Assembly (NCBI RefSeq): GCF_001514065.1
Contig: NZ_KQ948432.1
Span: forward strand, 347,820 to 411,819
Direction of reading: 5' to 3'
DNA from: Streptomyces antibioticus
Lineage (GTDB): Bacteria > Actinomycetota > Actinomycetes > Streptomycetales > Streptomycetaceae
DNA: 64,000 bases
Under the pieces are notes generated by a model. It had not been told where the DNA came from, searched no databases, and worked only from the letters and a program-made list of their open reading frames with translations. Positions 1 through 8,004 of this stretch are shown in pieces. Both the position numbers and the translations under genes were made by a program. Positions within the stretch are counted from its first letter, which is position 1; each line of letters opens with the position of its first letter.

Positions 1-281
1 GTGAGCGTGGACTTGGCGTCGGCCTTGCCCACCGGGATGGCGAGCTGCTCGTCGCCATTGGCGCCCGAGGGCGCCACGACCGGGCCCGCGGAGTCGCTGC
101 CGTCGTCCTTGCCCGAGTTGGCGGCGACGATGCCGATCACCGCCGCGAGGCCCAGGACACAGACGACGCTCGCAGCCACGATCAGGGTCCGCCGCCGCCT
201 CTCCGCGGCCTTCTGCTTCTCACGCTCGACCGCCAGCCGCTCGCGGGCGGTGCGCTTTCCCTCACGGTTCTTCTCGCTCAC
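1..281 (-). CDS. Thioredoxin-fold (DsbA-like) membrane-anchored protein, N-terminal part
   Basis: Only the first 93 or so codons lie in the window; the gene runs off the left edge. GTG at 281 opens MSEKNREGKRTARERL, a basic cytoplasmic segment. A single transmembrane helix follows at about residues 34–52 (LIVAASVVCVLGLAAVIGIV), then a Ser/Gly-rich linker leads toward the missing domain. The same layout (basic head, one helix, linker, then a CPxC thioredoxin domain) is complete in the gene at 30713–31525, so I infer the same family. It follows trpA on the same strand, but a strong hairpin lies between them, so it is probably not simply part of the trp operon. Its catalytic motif cannot be seen here. 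Confidence 0.7.
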   Translation of the reverse strand, partial: MSEKNREGKRTARERLAVEREKQKAAERRRRTLIVAASVVCVLGLAAVIGIVAANSGKDDGSDSAGPVVAPSGANGDEQLAIPVGKADAKSTL

Positions 282-295
282 ACCCCGGAAACGAA

Positions 296-322
296 CCGGG
301 GAGGCGCAGCGCGCCTCCCCGG
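296..322. terminator. Hairpin terminator downstream of trpA
   Basis: Perfect 12-bp inverted repeat (ccggggaggcgc / gcgcctccccgg) with a 3-nt loop, between the trpA stop and the next gene. It has no U-tract, as is usual for Streptomyces hairpin terminators. Confidence 0.75.
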
Positions 323-369
323 TCCCAGGTCCACCCGTTCGAGTGACCTGCACGAAACGTCCGGACTTG

Positions 370-1188
370 TTACGCCTGTCCGCGCACGCCCTTCGCCAGG
401 TCACCGGCGAGTTCGCGGACGGCCTCGACGCCGGCCCTGTCGTCCGGCGCGTCCAGCATCCGCTTCACGAAGGCCGAGCCGACGATCACGCCGTCGGCGA
501 AGCCGGCCACCTCGGCGGCCTGCTCGGCGTTGGAGACGCCGAGCCCGACACAGACGGCCAGGCCGGTCCCGGTCGCACGCGTGCGCTCGACCAGGTCCTG
601 GGCCTGCGCGCCCACCGACGCACGCGTACCCGTGACGCCCATGAGCGAGGCGGCGTACACGAACCCGCTGCCCGCCGCGGTGATCTGCGCGAGCCGCTCG
701 TCCTTGCTGCTGGGCGCCACGACGAAGACGGTCGCGAGGCCGTGCTTCTCGGCGTGCTCCCGCCACAGCGCCGACTCCTGCACGGGCAGGTCGGGCAGGA
801 TGCAGCCCGCGCCGCCCGCCTCGGCGAGCTCGGCGGTGAACCGCTCGACGCCGTAGCGGTCGATCGGGTTCCAGTACGTCATCACGAGCACCGGCTTCCC
901 GGTGGCCTCGTACGCCTCCTTCACCGTCCGCATGACATCGGCGATCTTGACGCCGCCGCGCAGGGCGATGTCGTCGGCGGTCTGGATGACCGGGCCGTCG
1001 AGGACGGGGTCGCTGTGCGGCAGCCCCACCTCGACGACATCGGCACCGCCGTCGAAGACGGCCTTGATCGCCTCGATGCCGCCGTCCACGGTCGGGAACC
1101 CGGCCGGGAGGTAGGCGATGAGCGCGGAGCGGCCCTCGGCCCTGGCACCGGCGAGGGTGTCGGTCAGCAGCTGAATGTTCCCGCTCAC
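370..1188 (-). CDS. trpA: Tryptophan synthase alpha chain
   Basis: 272 residues. Catalyses the aldol cleavage of indole-3-glycerol phosphate to indole and glyceraldehyde 3-phosphate, passing indole to TrpB in the alpha2-beta2 complex. The family motif [15 protein letters not shown] carries the acid/base Glu and the Asp, corresponding to Glu49 and Asp60 of the E. coli enzyme; [11 protein letters not shown] lies near the N-terminus. Start chosen at GTG 1188 because it overlaps the trpB stop as GTGA, giving translational coupling that suits a 1:1 complex. Length is normal for the family. It is the last trp gene of the block and is followed by a strong hairpin. Confidence 0.96.
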   Translation of the reverse strand: MSGNIQLLTDTLAGARAEGRSALIAYLPAGFPTVDGGIEAIKAVFDGGADVVEVGLPHSDPVLDGPVIQTADDIALRGGVKIADVMRTVKEAYEATGKPVLVMTYWNPIDRYGVERFTAELAEAGGAGCILPDLPVQESALWREHAEKHGLATVFVVAPSSKDERLAQITAAGSGFVYAASLMGVTGTRASVGAQAQDLVERTRATGTGLAVCVGLGVSNAEQAAEVAGFADGVIVGSAFVKRMLDAPDDRAGVEAVRELAGDLAKGVRGQA

Positions 1189-2468
1189 TTGGCGTCCCCC
1201 TCGATCTCGGCGAGGTCGGCGGCGTCGGCCGCGACCTCGGCGTCGGTGTCGTACAGGCCGAAGTAGCGCGCGGCCGTGTCCATGTCCTTGTCGCCACGCC
1301 CTGACAGGTTGACGATGATCAGCCCGTCCTTGCCCAGCTCCTTGCCGACCTCCAGGGCGCCGGCCAGCGCGTGGGCGCTCTCGATGGCCGGGATGATGCC
1401 CTCGGTGCGGGACAGCAGGCGCAGGGCCTGCATGGCCGCGTCGTCGGTGACCGCGCGGTACTCGCCGCGGCCGGAGTCCTTGAGGTAGGAGTGCTCGGGG
1501 CCGATGCCCGGGTAGTCCAGACCGGCCGAGATCGAGTACGGCTCGGTGATCTGGCCCTCCTCGTCCTGGAGGACGTAGGAACGGGAGCCGTGCAGGATGC
1601 CGGGCTCGCCCGCGGTGAGCGTCGCCGCGTGCTCGCCGGTCTCCACGCCGTGCCCGGCCGGCTCGCAGCCGATGAGGCGTACGCCGGCGTCCGGGATGAA
1701 GGCGTGGAAGAGGCCGATGGCGTTGGAGCCGCCGCCGACGCAGGCGATCGCCGCGTCGGGGAGCCGGCCGGCCCGCTCCAGGATCTGGCGGCGGGCCTCG
1801 ACGCCGATGACGCGGTGGAAGTCGCGGACCATCGCCGGGAAGGGGTGCGGGCCGGCGACCGTGCCGAAGAGGTAGTGGGTGTGGTCGACGTTGGCGACCC
1901 AGTCGCGGAAGGCCTCGTTGATCGCGTCCTTCAGCGTGCGGCTGCCGGACTTCACGGCGATGACCTCGGCGCCGAGCATGCGCATCCGGGCCACGTTGAG
2001 GGCCTGGCGCTGGGTGTCGATCTCGCCCATGTAGATCGTGCACTCGAGGCCGAAGAGGGCACAGGCGGTGGCGGTCGCGACGCCGTGCTGTCCCGCACCG
2101 GTCTCGGCGATCACTCTGGTCTTGCCCATGCGCTTGGTGAGCAGGGCCTGGCCGAGCACGTTGTTGATCTTGTGGGAGCCGGTGTGGTTGAGGTCTTCCC
2201 GCTTCAGGAAGATCCGGGCGCCACCGGCGTGTTCGGCGAACCTCGGCACCTCGGTGAGGGAGCTGGGGCGGCCGGTGTAGTGGACCAGCAGGTCGTCGAG
2301 CTCGCGGGCGAACTCGGGGTCGTGCTTGGCCTTGTCGTACTCGACGGCGACCTCGTCCACGGCGGCGACGAGGGCCTCCGGGATGAACTTGCCGCCGAAG
2401 TCCCCGAAGTAGCCTTCGGGACTCGGTACTTGACCCTCGGGGTCGGGGATGAAGAACTCGCTGGGCAT
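1185..2468 (-). CDS. trpB: Tryptophan synthase beta chain
   Basis: 427 residues. PLP enzyme that condenses indole with serine to make tryptophan. The PLP lysine is in HTGSHKIN, and the glycine-rich phosphate-binding loop GGGSNAIG is present. ATG 2468 ([10 protein letters not shown]) is preferred over the in-frame TTG 2474 because GAGG sits 7 nt upstream of the ATG. The stop overlaps the trpA start by 4 nt. About 80 nt separate it from the upstream trpM, and that gap is largely occupied by a repetitive element. Confidence 0.96.
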   Translation of the reverse strand: MPSEFFIPDPEGQVPSPEGYFGDFGGKFIPEALVAAVDEVAVEYDKAKHDPEFARELDDLLVHYTGRPSSLTEVPRFAEHAGGARIFLKREDLNHTGSHKINNVLGQALLTKRMGKTRVIAETGAGQHGVATATACALFGLECTIYMGEIDTQRQALNVARMRMLGAEVIAVKSGSRTLKDAINEAFRDWVANVDHTHYLFGTVAGPHPFPAMVRDFHRVIGVEARRQILERAGRLPDAAIACVGGGSNAIGLFHAFIPDAGVRLIGCEPAGHGVETGEHAATLTAGEPGILHGSRSYVLQDEEGQITEPYSISAGLDYPGIGPEHSYLKDSGRGEYRAVTDDAAMQALRLLSRTEGIIPAIESAHALAGALEVGKELGKDGLIIVNLSGRGDKDMDTAARYFGLYDTDAEVAADAADLAEIEGDAK

Positions 2469-2529
2469 GCGCAAACCTCACGGTGAGTGCGTGGAAAAGA
2501 CACTATTCGCCGTGGGGGGCGGGGAGGTG

Positions 2530-2607
2530 TTGGTTGGCTGCGGGCCGTCAGTGGCCGGTCGCGCCCGCGCGGCGGTAGCCGCAAATCAAGTAGAGCCCCG
2601 CGCCCCT
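2530..2607 (-). repeat. Streptomyces-type dispersed intergenic repeat (GGGGCGCGGGG family, long form)
   Basis: Read on the minus strand, the element starts CAGGGGCGCGGGGCTCTA, continues with TTGCGGCTACCGCC and GCGCGACC, and ends GGCCCGCAGCC. A shorter relative with the same CAGGGGCGCGGGG-type head lies at 4643–4702. From general knowledge such elements are very abundant between Streptomyces genes. This copy runs into the 3' end of trpM, so the last 20 or so TrpM codons are repeat DNA. Confidence 0.7.
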
Positions 2608-2772
2608 GAAAGGCCCTTGCCATCGACGCCCGTTCACCTGACCCGGCTCGTCACCGATGACGTAACGCACCCTGCGGCCGTGTACCCGGCGGGCCGGGGC
2701 TCGGCAGCCGCGCGGGCGGCATCCGCGCGCCAGGCGCGCGTGCCGGTCCACGGTCGTCAGGGTGAGAGTCAT
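2548..2772 (-). CDS. trpM: TrpM-like small protein of the trp cluster
   Basis: 74 residues, Arg-rich (MTLTLTTVDRHARLARG...), centred on RRVRYVIGDEPGQVNG. Position and size fit TrpM, a small Streptomyces protein encoded between trpC and trpB and reported to modulate tryptophan biosynthesis and development; the assignment is from position and composition, not from alignment. ATG 2772 has no clear Shine-Dalgarno. Instead a TAGGCT hexamer ends 7 nt upstream, suggesting a leaderless transcript initiated inside the end of trpC. The C-terminal 20 or so residues are encoded by the dispersed repeat at 2530–2607, so the tail probably differs between species. Confidence 0.65.
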   Translation of the reverse strand: MTLTLTTVDRHARLARGCRPRGCRAPARRVHGRRVRYVIGDEPGQVNGRRWQGPFRGAGLYLICGYRRAGATGH

Positions 2773-2793
2773 CGGGGTCAGCCTACCGAAAGA

Positions 2794-3603
2794 TCATCCG
2801 CGGCCGTGGCGCAGTGCGGGATGGGTGCCCGCTGCCACCAGGTCCGCCACCGCCGTCTTCGGGTCCTTGCCCGTCACCAGGGACTCGCCCACCAGGACCG
2901 CGTCGGCGCCGGCGTTGGCGTACGCGATGAGGTCGTGGGGGCCGCGGACGCCGGACTCGGCGACCTTGACGAGGTGGTCGGGGATCTCGGGGGCGACGCG
3001 CTCGAAGGTGCCGCGGTCGACTTCCAGGGTCTTGAGGTTGCGGGCGTTGACGCCGATGATCTTCGCGCCGGCGTCCACGGCACGCTCGACCTCGTCCTCG
3101 TCGTGGACCTCGACGAGCGGGGTGAGTCCGATGGACACCGCGCGCTCGATGAGGGACTCCAGGGCGGGCTGTTCGAGGGCGGCCACGATCAGCAGGGCGA
3201 GGTCGGCACCGTAGGCCCGGGCCTCCCACAGCTGGTACGACGTGACGATGAAGTCCTTGCGCAGGACCGGGATGTCCACGCGCGCGCGGACGGCCTCCAG
3301 GTCGGCCAGCGAGCCGCCGAAGCGACGCTGTTCGGTGAGGACGGAGATGACGGCGGCGCCGCCCGCCTCGTAGTCGGCGGCGAGGCCCGCCGGGTCGGCG
3401 ATCGCGGCCAGCGCGCCCTTGGAGGGGCTGGAACGCTTGACCTCGCAGATGACCTTGACGCCGTCGCCGCGCAGTGCGGCCACGCCGTCCTTCGCCGCGG
3501 GAGCCTTCGCCGCGCGCTCCTTGAGCTCGTCGAGGCTGACGCGCGCCTGCCGCTCCGCGAGGTCGGCACGGACTCCGTCGATGATCTCGTCGAGCACACT
3601 CAC
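2794..3603 (-). CDS. trpC: Indole-3-glycerol phosphate synthase
   Basis: 269 residues, a (beta/alpha)8 barrel that converts CdRP to indole-3-glycerol phosphate. Family motifs visible: [10 protein letters not shown] (substrate-binding Lys) and LRKDFI (catalytic Lys). GTG 3603 ([15 protein letters not shown]) is chosen over the upstream open frame because GGAAGGGG precedes it at the right distance and because the resulting length is that of the family. About 138 nt separate it from the upstream DUF2752 gene. TrpC makes the substrate for TrpA, encoded downstream; the preceding TrpF step is presumably done by PriA at 11384–12109. Confidence 0.95.
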   Translation of the reverse strand: MSVLDEIIDGVRADLAERQARVSLDELKERAAKAPAAKDGVAALRGDGVKVICEVKRSSPSKGALAAIADPAGLAADYEAGGAAVISVLTEQRRFGGSLADLEAVRARVDIPVLRKDFIVTSYQLWEARAYGADLALLIVAALEQPALESLIERAVSIGLTPLVEVHDEDEVERAVDAGAKIIGVNARNLKTLEVDRGTFERVAPEIPDHLVKVAESGVRGPHDLIAYANAGADAVLVGESLVTGKDPKTAVADLVAAGTHPALRHGRG

Positions 3604-3741
3604 GCGAGCGGCCCCCTTCCAGACGGTTGACAGTTCCAGCGACCGGTGGGAAAAGGCGGTCACTGCGATGGTATCCGCAGGAGGGCGTAGGCCTCGCATC
3701 CGGTTGACGCCGGTCCCACTACCTGGACGTTCACCCATTGA

Positions 3742-4182
3742 TCAAGGATGCAGCCAGCCACCGAACGGCAGGTTCCGGACAACGGTGAAGACCAGCAGCA
3801 ACGTGCCCAGCGTCCACAGGTGCGGCGGGCCGAGATCGATGCGCATCGGCCGCCCGCGCGCGGCGCGGACCACCCAGACGGTCCACAGCACGGCGAACCC
3901 CAGATAGCCGAGCACGGCCACCGCGTTGGCGTGCAGCGCCGCCATCACGTCCCCGTGGACGAAGGCGTGCGCGCTGCGCAGTCCGCCGCAGCCGGGGCAG
4001 TACAGGCCGGTGTAGCGCAGGAGCGGGCAGACGGGGTAGTGGCCGGGCTCGTTGGGGTCCACCGCGGCCACGTAGGCGAAGGCACCGGCGACGGCCGCGA
4101 GCACGCCGGCGGGCACGGCCAGGCGGCTCAGCACGCGCGTGTGGGTCAGCACCCTCTGGCTGTCGGCGTTCACGCCTCGCAT
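3742..4182 (-). CDS. DUF2752 family small membrane protein
   Basis: 146 residues. Carries the family signature: a Cys-containing CPLLRYTGLYCPGCGGLR followed by a membrane segment, in all about three predicted helices (about residues 22–42, 83–105 and 122–138). Function unknown; the CPGCG cluster suggests a metal or redox site, which is an inference. In Streptomyces it accompanies the trpE–trpC interval. A hairpin at 4208–4252 separates it from the gene upstream. Confidence 0.85.
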   Translation of the reverse strand: MRGVNADSQRVLTHTRVLSRLAVPAGVLAAVAGAFAYVAAVDPNEPGHYPVCPLLRYTGLYCPGCGGLRSAHAFVHGDVMAALHANAVAVLGYLGFAVLWTVWVVRAARGRPMRIDLGPPHLWTLGTLLLVFTVVRNLPFGGWLHP

Positions 4183-4207
4183 TGTGCCCCGCGGGACCCC
4201 GGACGCG

Positions 4208-4252
4208 CGTGAGGGGCGGCGCCGGCACTTCTGCCGGTCCGCCCCTTCACGA
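4208..4252. terminator. Hairpin terminator
   Basis: Imperfect inverted repeat with outer arms cgtgaggggcgg / ccgccccttcacg and an inner gccggca/tgccgg stem closed by a cttc loop. It lies just after the HGxxPAAW gene and before the DUF2752 gene. Confidence 0.7.
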
Positions 4253-4269
4253 GGTGGCTGCTGCCGCTC

Positions 4270-4518
4270 TCAGCCCTTGGCGCTCGCCGGCTCCGGCTGC
4301 GAGGCGAGGAGGTCCTTGTGGGCGTCCTTCGGCTGGCCCAGGCCCATCGCGCTCATGATCCAGCCGACGATGCCGCCGATGACCACGATCGCCATGCCGG
4401 CCCAGAAGCCCGCGGGCTGGGCCATCACCATGAAGGCGCCCGCGACGCAGAAACCGATGAAGGCGATAGTGACACCGGTCCAGGCGGCCGGGGTGTGACC
4501 GTGGCTGCTGCCCGCCAT
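4270..4518 (-). CDS. HGxxPAAW family membrane protein
   Basis: 82 residues. The family-defining motif is HGHTPAAW at residues 6–13. Two transmembrane helices follow at about residues 15–33 and 38–58, then a charged C-terminal tail. The start is supported by GAGGAG 7 nt upstream of ATG 4518. The gene sits between trpE and trpC, as in other Streptomyces; function is unknown, and a link to tryptophan rests only on conserved position. Confidence 0.88.
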   Translation of the reverse strand: MAGSSHGHTPAAWTGVTIAFIGFCVAGAFMVMAQPAGFWAGMAIVVIGGIVGWIMSAMGLGQPKDAHKDLLASQPEPASAKG

Positions 4519-4642
4519 GACTTGCTCCTCGTTGCTGTAAACGTGTCTGAGCCGGACGCTCGGGGTCCATTGTTCCGCACGGCTGGGTGAGCGCGGAGCA
4601 GGGGTAGGCCTAGCGGGTCAATGCCGGGAAGTGCAGCCGACC

Positions 4643-4702
4643 TTTAGGGGCGCGGGGAACTGCGCGACAAGCCCCCACCGGCCGCACGCCGAAGTACAAC
4701 CC
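4643..4702 (+). repeat. Dispersed intergenic repeat (GGGGCGCGGGG family, short form)
   Basis: Contains TTTAGGGGCGCGGGGAACTG, then CGCGACAAGCCCCCACCGGCC. It shares its head and its GCGCGAC...GGCC segments with the element at 2530–2607 but lacks the middle block. It fills most of the gap between the Trp-associated membrane gene and the HGxxPAAW gene. Confidence 0.7.
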
Positions 4703-5335
4703 CTAGGCCCCCGTAGGATCCTCGCCCCGATCCAACGCCTTCCACATCTCCTCGGGCCGCTCAGGATCAACGGCCTTTTTCCGCCGAGCCGCCGCAGGCA
4801 CCCCGTTCCGCTCGTAGCGCCCCGACATCGCCGGCCACATCCGCCCGTACCGCAGCGCCAGCAACCCGGCCAGCAGGATCAACGCCCCGCCGGCGACCGC
4901 GACGTAGGGCCACGCGGTGTGGCTGAGGCCGTCGACCGTGGCGGCCGCGTCACCGGAGGCGGACGCCGCCTGTTCGTCGAGCGCCGAGCTGTCGGAGACG
5001 CCGAGCAGCGCCGCGACGACGATGCCGACGCCCGAGAGGGCGAGCAGTGCGGCGACCGCGAAGCGGCCCACCTTGCGGACGGCGAAGACGGCGACGAGCG
5101 CGGCGAGGCCCACTATGGCGAGCGCCGCGGGGACGCCCGTGACGTCGCTGCCCTTGGCGGTCAGCGGGAAGTCGCCGCCGGCCACCGTCGCGGTGCCCGA
5201 CGACCACTGTTGACGGGTCGCGAGCAGCGCCACGGCCGCGCCGAGGGCACCGGCCAGGAGGGCTGTGGCGAGGCTGAGGCGGCCGGCCCTGGCGGGTCCT
5301 GCGGCTTCGGAACGGGGGGAAGGAACAGCAGTCAC
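4703..5335 (-). CDS. Trp biosynthesis-associated membrane protein (TIGR02234 type)
   Basis: About 210 residues with four predicted transmembrane helices (roughly residues 22–42, 67–88, 97–116 and 150–170) and a conserved extracellular WSSGTATV region. The C-terminal cytoplasmic tail is charged (RYERNGVPAAARRKKAVDPE). Proteins of this type are encoded next to trpE in actinobacteria; the molecular role is unknown. GTG 5335 (MTAVPSPRSEA) has a GGAG just upstream; GTG 5344 is an alternative. It lies 52 nt downstream of trpE, and a strong perfect hairpin in that gap may reduce read-through. Confidence 0.85.
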   Translation of the reverse strand: MTAVPSPRSEAAGPARAGRLSLATALLAGALGAAVALLATRQQWSSGTATVAGGDFPLTAKGSDVTGVPAALAIVGLAALVAVFAVRKVGRFAVAALLALSGVGIVVAALLGVSDSSALDEQAASASGDAAATVDGLSHTAWPYVAVAGGALILLAGLLALRYGRMWPAMSGRYERNGVPAAARRKKAVDPERPEEMWKALDRGEDPTGA

Positions 5336-5352
5336 GTACTCCACTATCGCCC

Positions 5353-5382
5353 GAACCCCGGGCGAACCGTCACCCGGGGTTC
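5353..5382. terminator. Hairpin between trpE and the membrane gene
   Basis: Perfect 10-bp inverted repeat gaaccccggg / cccggggttc with a 10-nt loop, directly after the trpE stop. It could be a terminator, a partial terminator or an RNA-processing/stability element. Confidence 0.7.
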
Positions 5383-5396
5383 CTATGAGAAGCGCC

Positions 5397-6875
5397 CTAT
5401 TGCCCGAGCCGGTTCGCCGTGTGCACCGCGCGCAGCACCGCCGCCGCCTTGTTGCGGCACTCGGTGTCCTCGGCGACCGGGTCGGAGTCGGCGACGATCC
5501 CGGCGCCCGCCTGGACGTAGGCCGTACCGCCCCTGAGCAGGGCCGTTCGGATGGCGATGGCCGTGTCGGAGTCGCCGGCGAAGTCGAGATAGCCGACGCA
5601 GCCGCCGTACAGACCGCGCCTGGACGGTTCGAGTTCGTCGATGATCTGCATCGCGCGGGGCTTCGGGGCGCCGGAGAGGGTGCCGGCCGGGAAGCAGGCG
5701 GTGAGGACGTCGAAGGCCGTACGACCCTCCGCCACCTTTCCGGTGACCGTCGAGACGATGTGCATCACGTGCGAGTACCGCTCGACGGACATGAAGTCGA
5801 CGACCTCCACCGAACCCGGTTCGCAGACCCGCCCCAGGTCGTTGCGGCCGAGGTCGACCAGCATCAGGTGCTCGGCGCGCTCCTTGGGGTCCGCGAGCAG
5901 CTCTTCGGCGAGGGCCTGGTCCTCCTGCGGGGTGGCCCCGCGCCAGCGGGTGCCGGCGATGGGGTGGACCATGGCCCGCCCGTCCTCGACCTTCACGAGG
6001 GCCTCGGGGGACGAGCCGACGACGTCGAAGCCGTCGAAGCGGAACAGGTACATGTACGGGGACGGGTTGGTGGCCCTGAGGACCCGGTAGACGTCCAACG
6101 CGCTTGCCGTGCACGGCGTCTCGAAGCGCTGGGAGGGGACGACCTGGAAGGCCTCGCCCGCGCGGATGCGCTCCTTGATGTCCTCGACGGCCGCCTGGAA
6201 GTCCTCGCCGCCCCACAGGGCGGTGTACTCGGGCAGTTCGGAGGGCGGCAGGACGGCGGGCGGCTGGGCCACCGCGCGGGACAGGTCCGCCTCCATGGCG
6301 TCCAGACGGGCCACCGCGTCGGCGTAGGCCTCGTCGACCCCGGTGTCGAGGTCGTTGTGGTTGATCGCGTTGGCGATCAGCAGGACCGAGCCCTCCCAGT
6401 GGTCCATGACGGCGAGGTCGCTGGTGAGGAGCATGGTCAGCTCGGGGAGCCCCAGGTCGTCGCGCTCGCCGGGGCCGATCTTCTCCAGGCGGCGGACGAT
6501 GTCGTAGCCGAGATAGCCGACCATGCCGCCGGTGAAGGGCGGCAGGCCCTCCTGGTGCGGGGTGTGCAGGGCCTCGATGGTGGCGCGCAGGGCCGCGAGC
6601 GGGTCGCCGTCCACGGGGACGCCGACGGGCGGGGCGCCGAGCCAGTGGGCCTGGCCGTCGCGCGCGGTCAGGGTCGCGGCGGAACGCACGCCCACGAAGG
6701 AGTAGCGGGACCAGGAGCGGCCGTTCTCCGCGGACTCCAGCAGGAAGGTGCCGGGGCGCTCGGCGGCGAGCTTGCGGTAGAGCGCGACCGGGGTGTCGCC
6801 GTCGGCGAGGAGCTTGCGCGTGACCGGGATGACACGACGGTCGGTGGCGAGCTTGCGGAAGGTCTCGAGGTCCAT
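5397..6875 (-). CDS. trpE: Anthranilate synthase component I
   Basis: 492 residues. Forms anthranilate from chorismate, using ammonia from TrpG (not in this window). The N-terminal tryptophan-sensing motif LLES is at residues 45–48, indicating feedback inhibition. The chorismate-binding domain shows [15 protein letters not shown] and the terminal [12 protein letters not shown] 6875 is preceded by AAGG. It begins 11 nt after the hisI stop, so the two are probably one transcript, joining histidine and tryptophan synthesis. No leader peptide or attenuator is visible immediately before trpE. Confidence 0.96.
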   Translation of the reverse strand: MDLETFRKLATDRRVIPVTRKLLADGDTPVALYRKLAAERPGTFLLESAENGRSWSRYSFVGVRSAATLTARDGQAHWLGAPPVGVPVDGDPLAALRATIEALHTPHQEGLPPFTGGMVGYLGYDIVRRLEKIGPGERDDLGLPELTMLLTSDLAVMDHWEGSVLLIANAINHNDLDTGVDEAYADAVARLDAMEADLSRAVAQPPAVLPPSELPEYTALWGGEDFQAAVEDIKERIRAGEAFQVVPSQRFETPCTASALDVYRVLRATNPSPYMYLFRFDGFDVVGSSPEALVKVEDGRAMVHPIAGTRWRGATPQEDQALAEELLADPKERAEHLMLVDLGRNDLGRVCEPGSVEVVDFMSVERYSHVMHIVSTVTGKVAEGRTAFDVLTACFPAGTLSGAPKPRAMQIIDELEPSRRGLYGGCVGYLDFAGDSDTAIAIRTALLRGGTAYVQAGAGIVADSDPVAEDTECRNKAAAVLRAVHTANRLGQ

Positions 6876-6886
6876 GGCGGCTGACC

Positions 6887-7282
6887 TTACTGATCCGCGG
6901 CCGGTACGCCGGAACCGGCGCCGTCCTTGAGGAGCACGTCGGCGTCGAAGCAGGTGCGCGCGCCGGTGTGGCAGGCGGCACCGACCTGGTCGACCTTGAC
7001 CAGCACGGTGTCGGCGTCGCAGTCCAGCGCGACCGACTTGACCCACTGGAAGTGGCCGGAGGTGTCGCCCTTGACCCAGTACTCCTGGCGGCTGCGCGAC
7101 CAGTAGGTGCAGCGGCCGGTGGTCAGCGTGCGGTGCAGCGCCTCGTCGTCCATCCAGCCGAGCATCAGCACCTCACCGGTGTCGTACTGCTGGGCGATGG
7201 CGGGGACGAGCCCGTCGGCGCTGCGCTTGAGACGCGCGGCGATCTCGGGGTCCAGGGCGGTGGGCGGGGGCGTGCTGGTCAT
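6887..7282 (-). CDS. hisI: Phosphoribosyl-AMP cyclohydrolase
   Basis: 131 residues. Opens the purine ring of PR-AMP, the third step of histidine synthesis. The Zn/Mg site is in [11 protein letters not shown] and the two Cys of [12 protein letters not shown]. It is monofunctional: no HisE domain is fused. ATG 7282 ([18 protein letters not shown]) is preferred because homologous HisI proteins start there; an in-frame ATG at 7291 and a longer frame also exist. It is the first gene of the hisI–trpE transcript and diverges from the gene at 7366, with 83 nt between them. Confidence 0.94.
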   Translation of the reverse strand: MTSTPPPTALDPEIAARLKRSADGLVPAIAQQYDTGEVLMLGWMDDEALHRTLTTGRCTYWSRSRQEYWVKGDTSGHFQWVKSVALDCDADTVLVKVDQVGAACHTGARTCFDADVLLKDGAGSGVPAADQ

Positions 7283-7365
7283 GGGTGCCATTGTGCCGCG
7301 CGCCACTGACAGCGAACGTGTGGCGTCCACTGTGCGGACCTGCGAGCCGGTCGTAGGCTGACGGC

Positions 7366-8001
7366 ATGTCGACTTTCGCCAAGCGTGAACGACTTCTGCT
7401 CGCCGATCTCCTGGAAACCGCAGGACCCGAGGCGCCCACCCTGTGCGAGGGCTGGCAGACCCGGGACCTGGCCGCGCACGTGGTGGTGCGCGAGCGCCGC
7501 CCGGACGCCTCCGCCGGTCTCCTCATCAAGCAGCTCTCCGCCCGCCTGGACAAGGCGATGGAGGAGTTCGCGGCCAAGCCGTACGAGGAGCTCATCCAGC
7601 TGATCCGTACCGGGCCGCCGCGTTTCTCGCCGTTCCAGCTCAAGCAGCTCGACGAGGCGTCCAACATCATCGAGTTCTACGTCCACACCGAGGACGTCCG
7701 CCGGGCCCAGGAGGACTGGACGCCCCGCGAGCTCGATCCCGTCTTCCAGGACGCCCTGTGGTCCCGCCTGGAGCGGACGGCCCGGCTGATGGGCCGCAGC
7801 GCCCCGACCGGCCTGGTGCTGCGCCGCCCCGACGGCCAGACGGCGGTCGCGCACCGCGGCACGCCGGTCGTGACGGTGACGGGCGAGCCGTCGGAGCTGC
7901 TGCTGTTCCTGTACGGCCGCAAGAGCGCCGCCAAGGTGGACCTGGACGGCGAGAAGGACGCCATCGCGAAGCTGGCCGAGGGCAAGCAGCTGGGGATCTA
8001 G
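7366..8001 (+). CDS. TIGR03085 family (DinB/maleylpyruvate isomerase-like) protein
   Basis: 211 residues. The N-terminal four-helix region with [19 protein letters not shown] resembles mycothiol-dependent maleylpyruvate isomerase/DinB folds. The conserved His of DLAAHV, with [12 protein letters not shown], suggests a metal site. Substrate unknown. There is no Shine-Dalgarno before ATG 7366. A TAGGCT hexamer ends 6 nt upstream, which suggests a leaderless mRNA. It converges on the MFS gene with only 3 nt between the stops. Confidence 0.85.
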   Translation: MSTFAKRERLLLADLLETAGPEAPTLCEGWQTRDLAAHVVVRERRPDASAGLLIKQLSARLDKAMEEFAAKPYEELIQLIRTGPPRFSPFQLKQLDEASNIIEFYVHTEDVRRAQEDWTPRELDPVFQDALWSRLERTARLMGRSAPTGLVLRRPDGQTAVAHRGTPVVTVTGEPSELLLFLYGRKSAAKVDLDGEKDAIAKLAEGKQLGI

Positions 8002-8004
8002 CCG

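Noticed and set aside
1-1266. Long plus-strand open frame opposite trpA and the DsbA-like gene
   Set aside because: Shadow frame caused by high G+C; Arg/Gly/His composition, no domain, and opposite to clearly recognisable genes.
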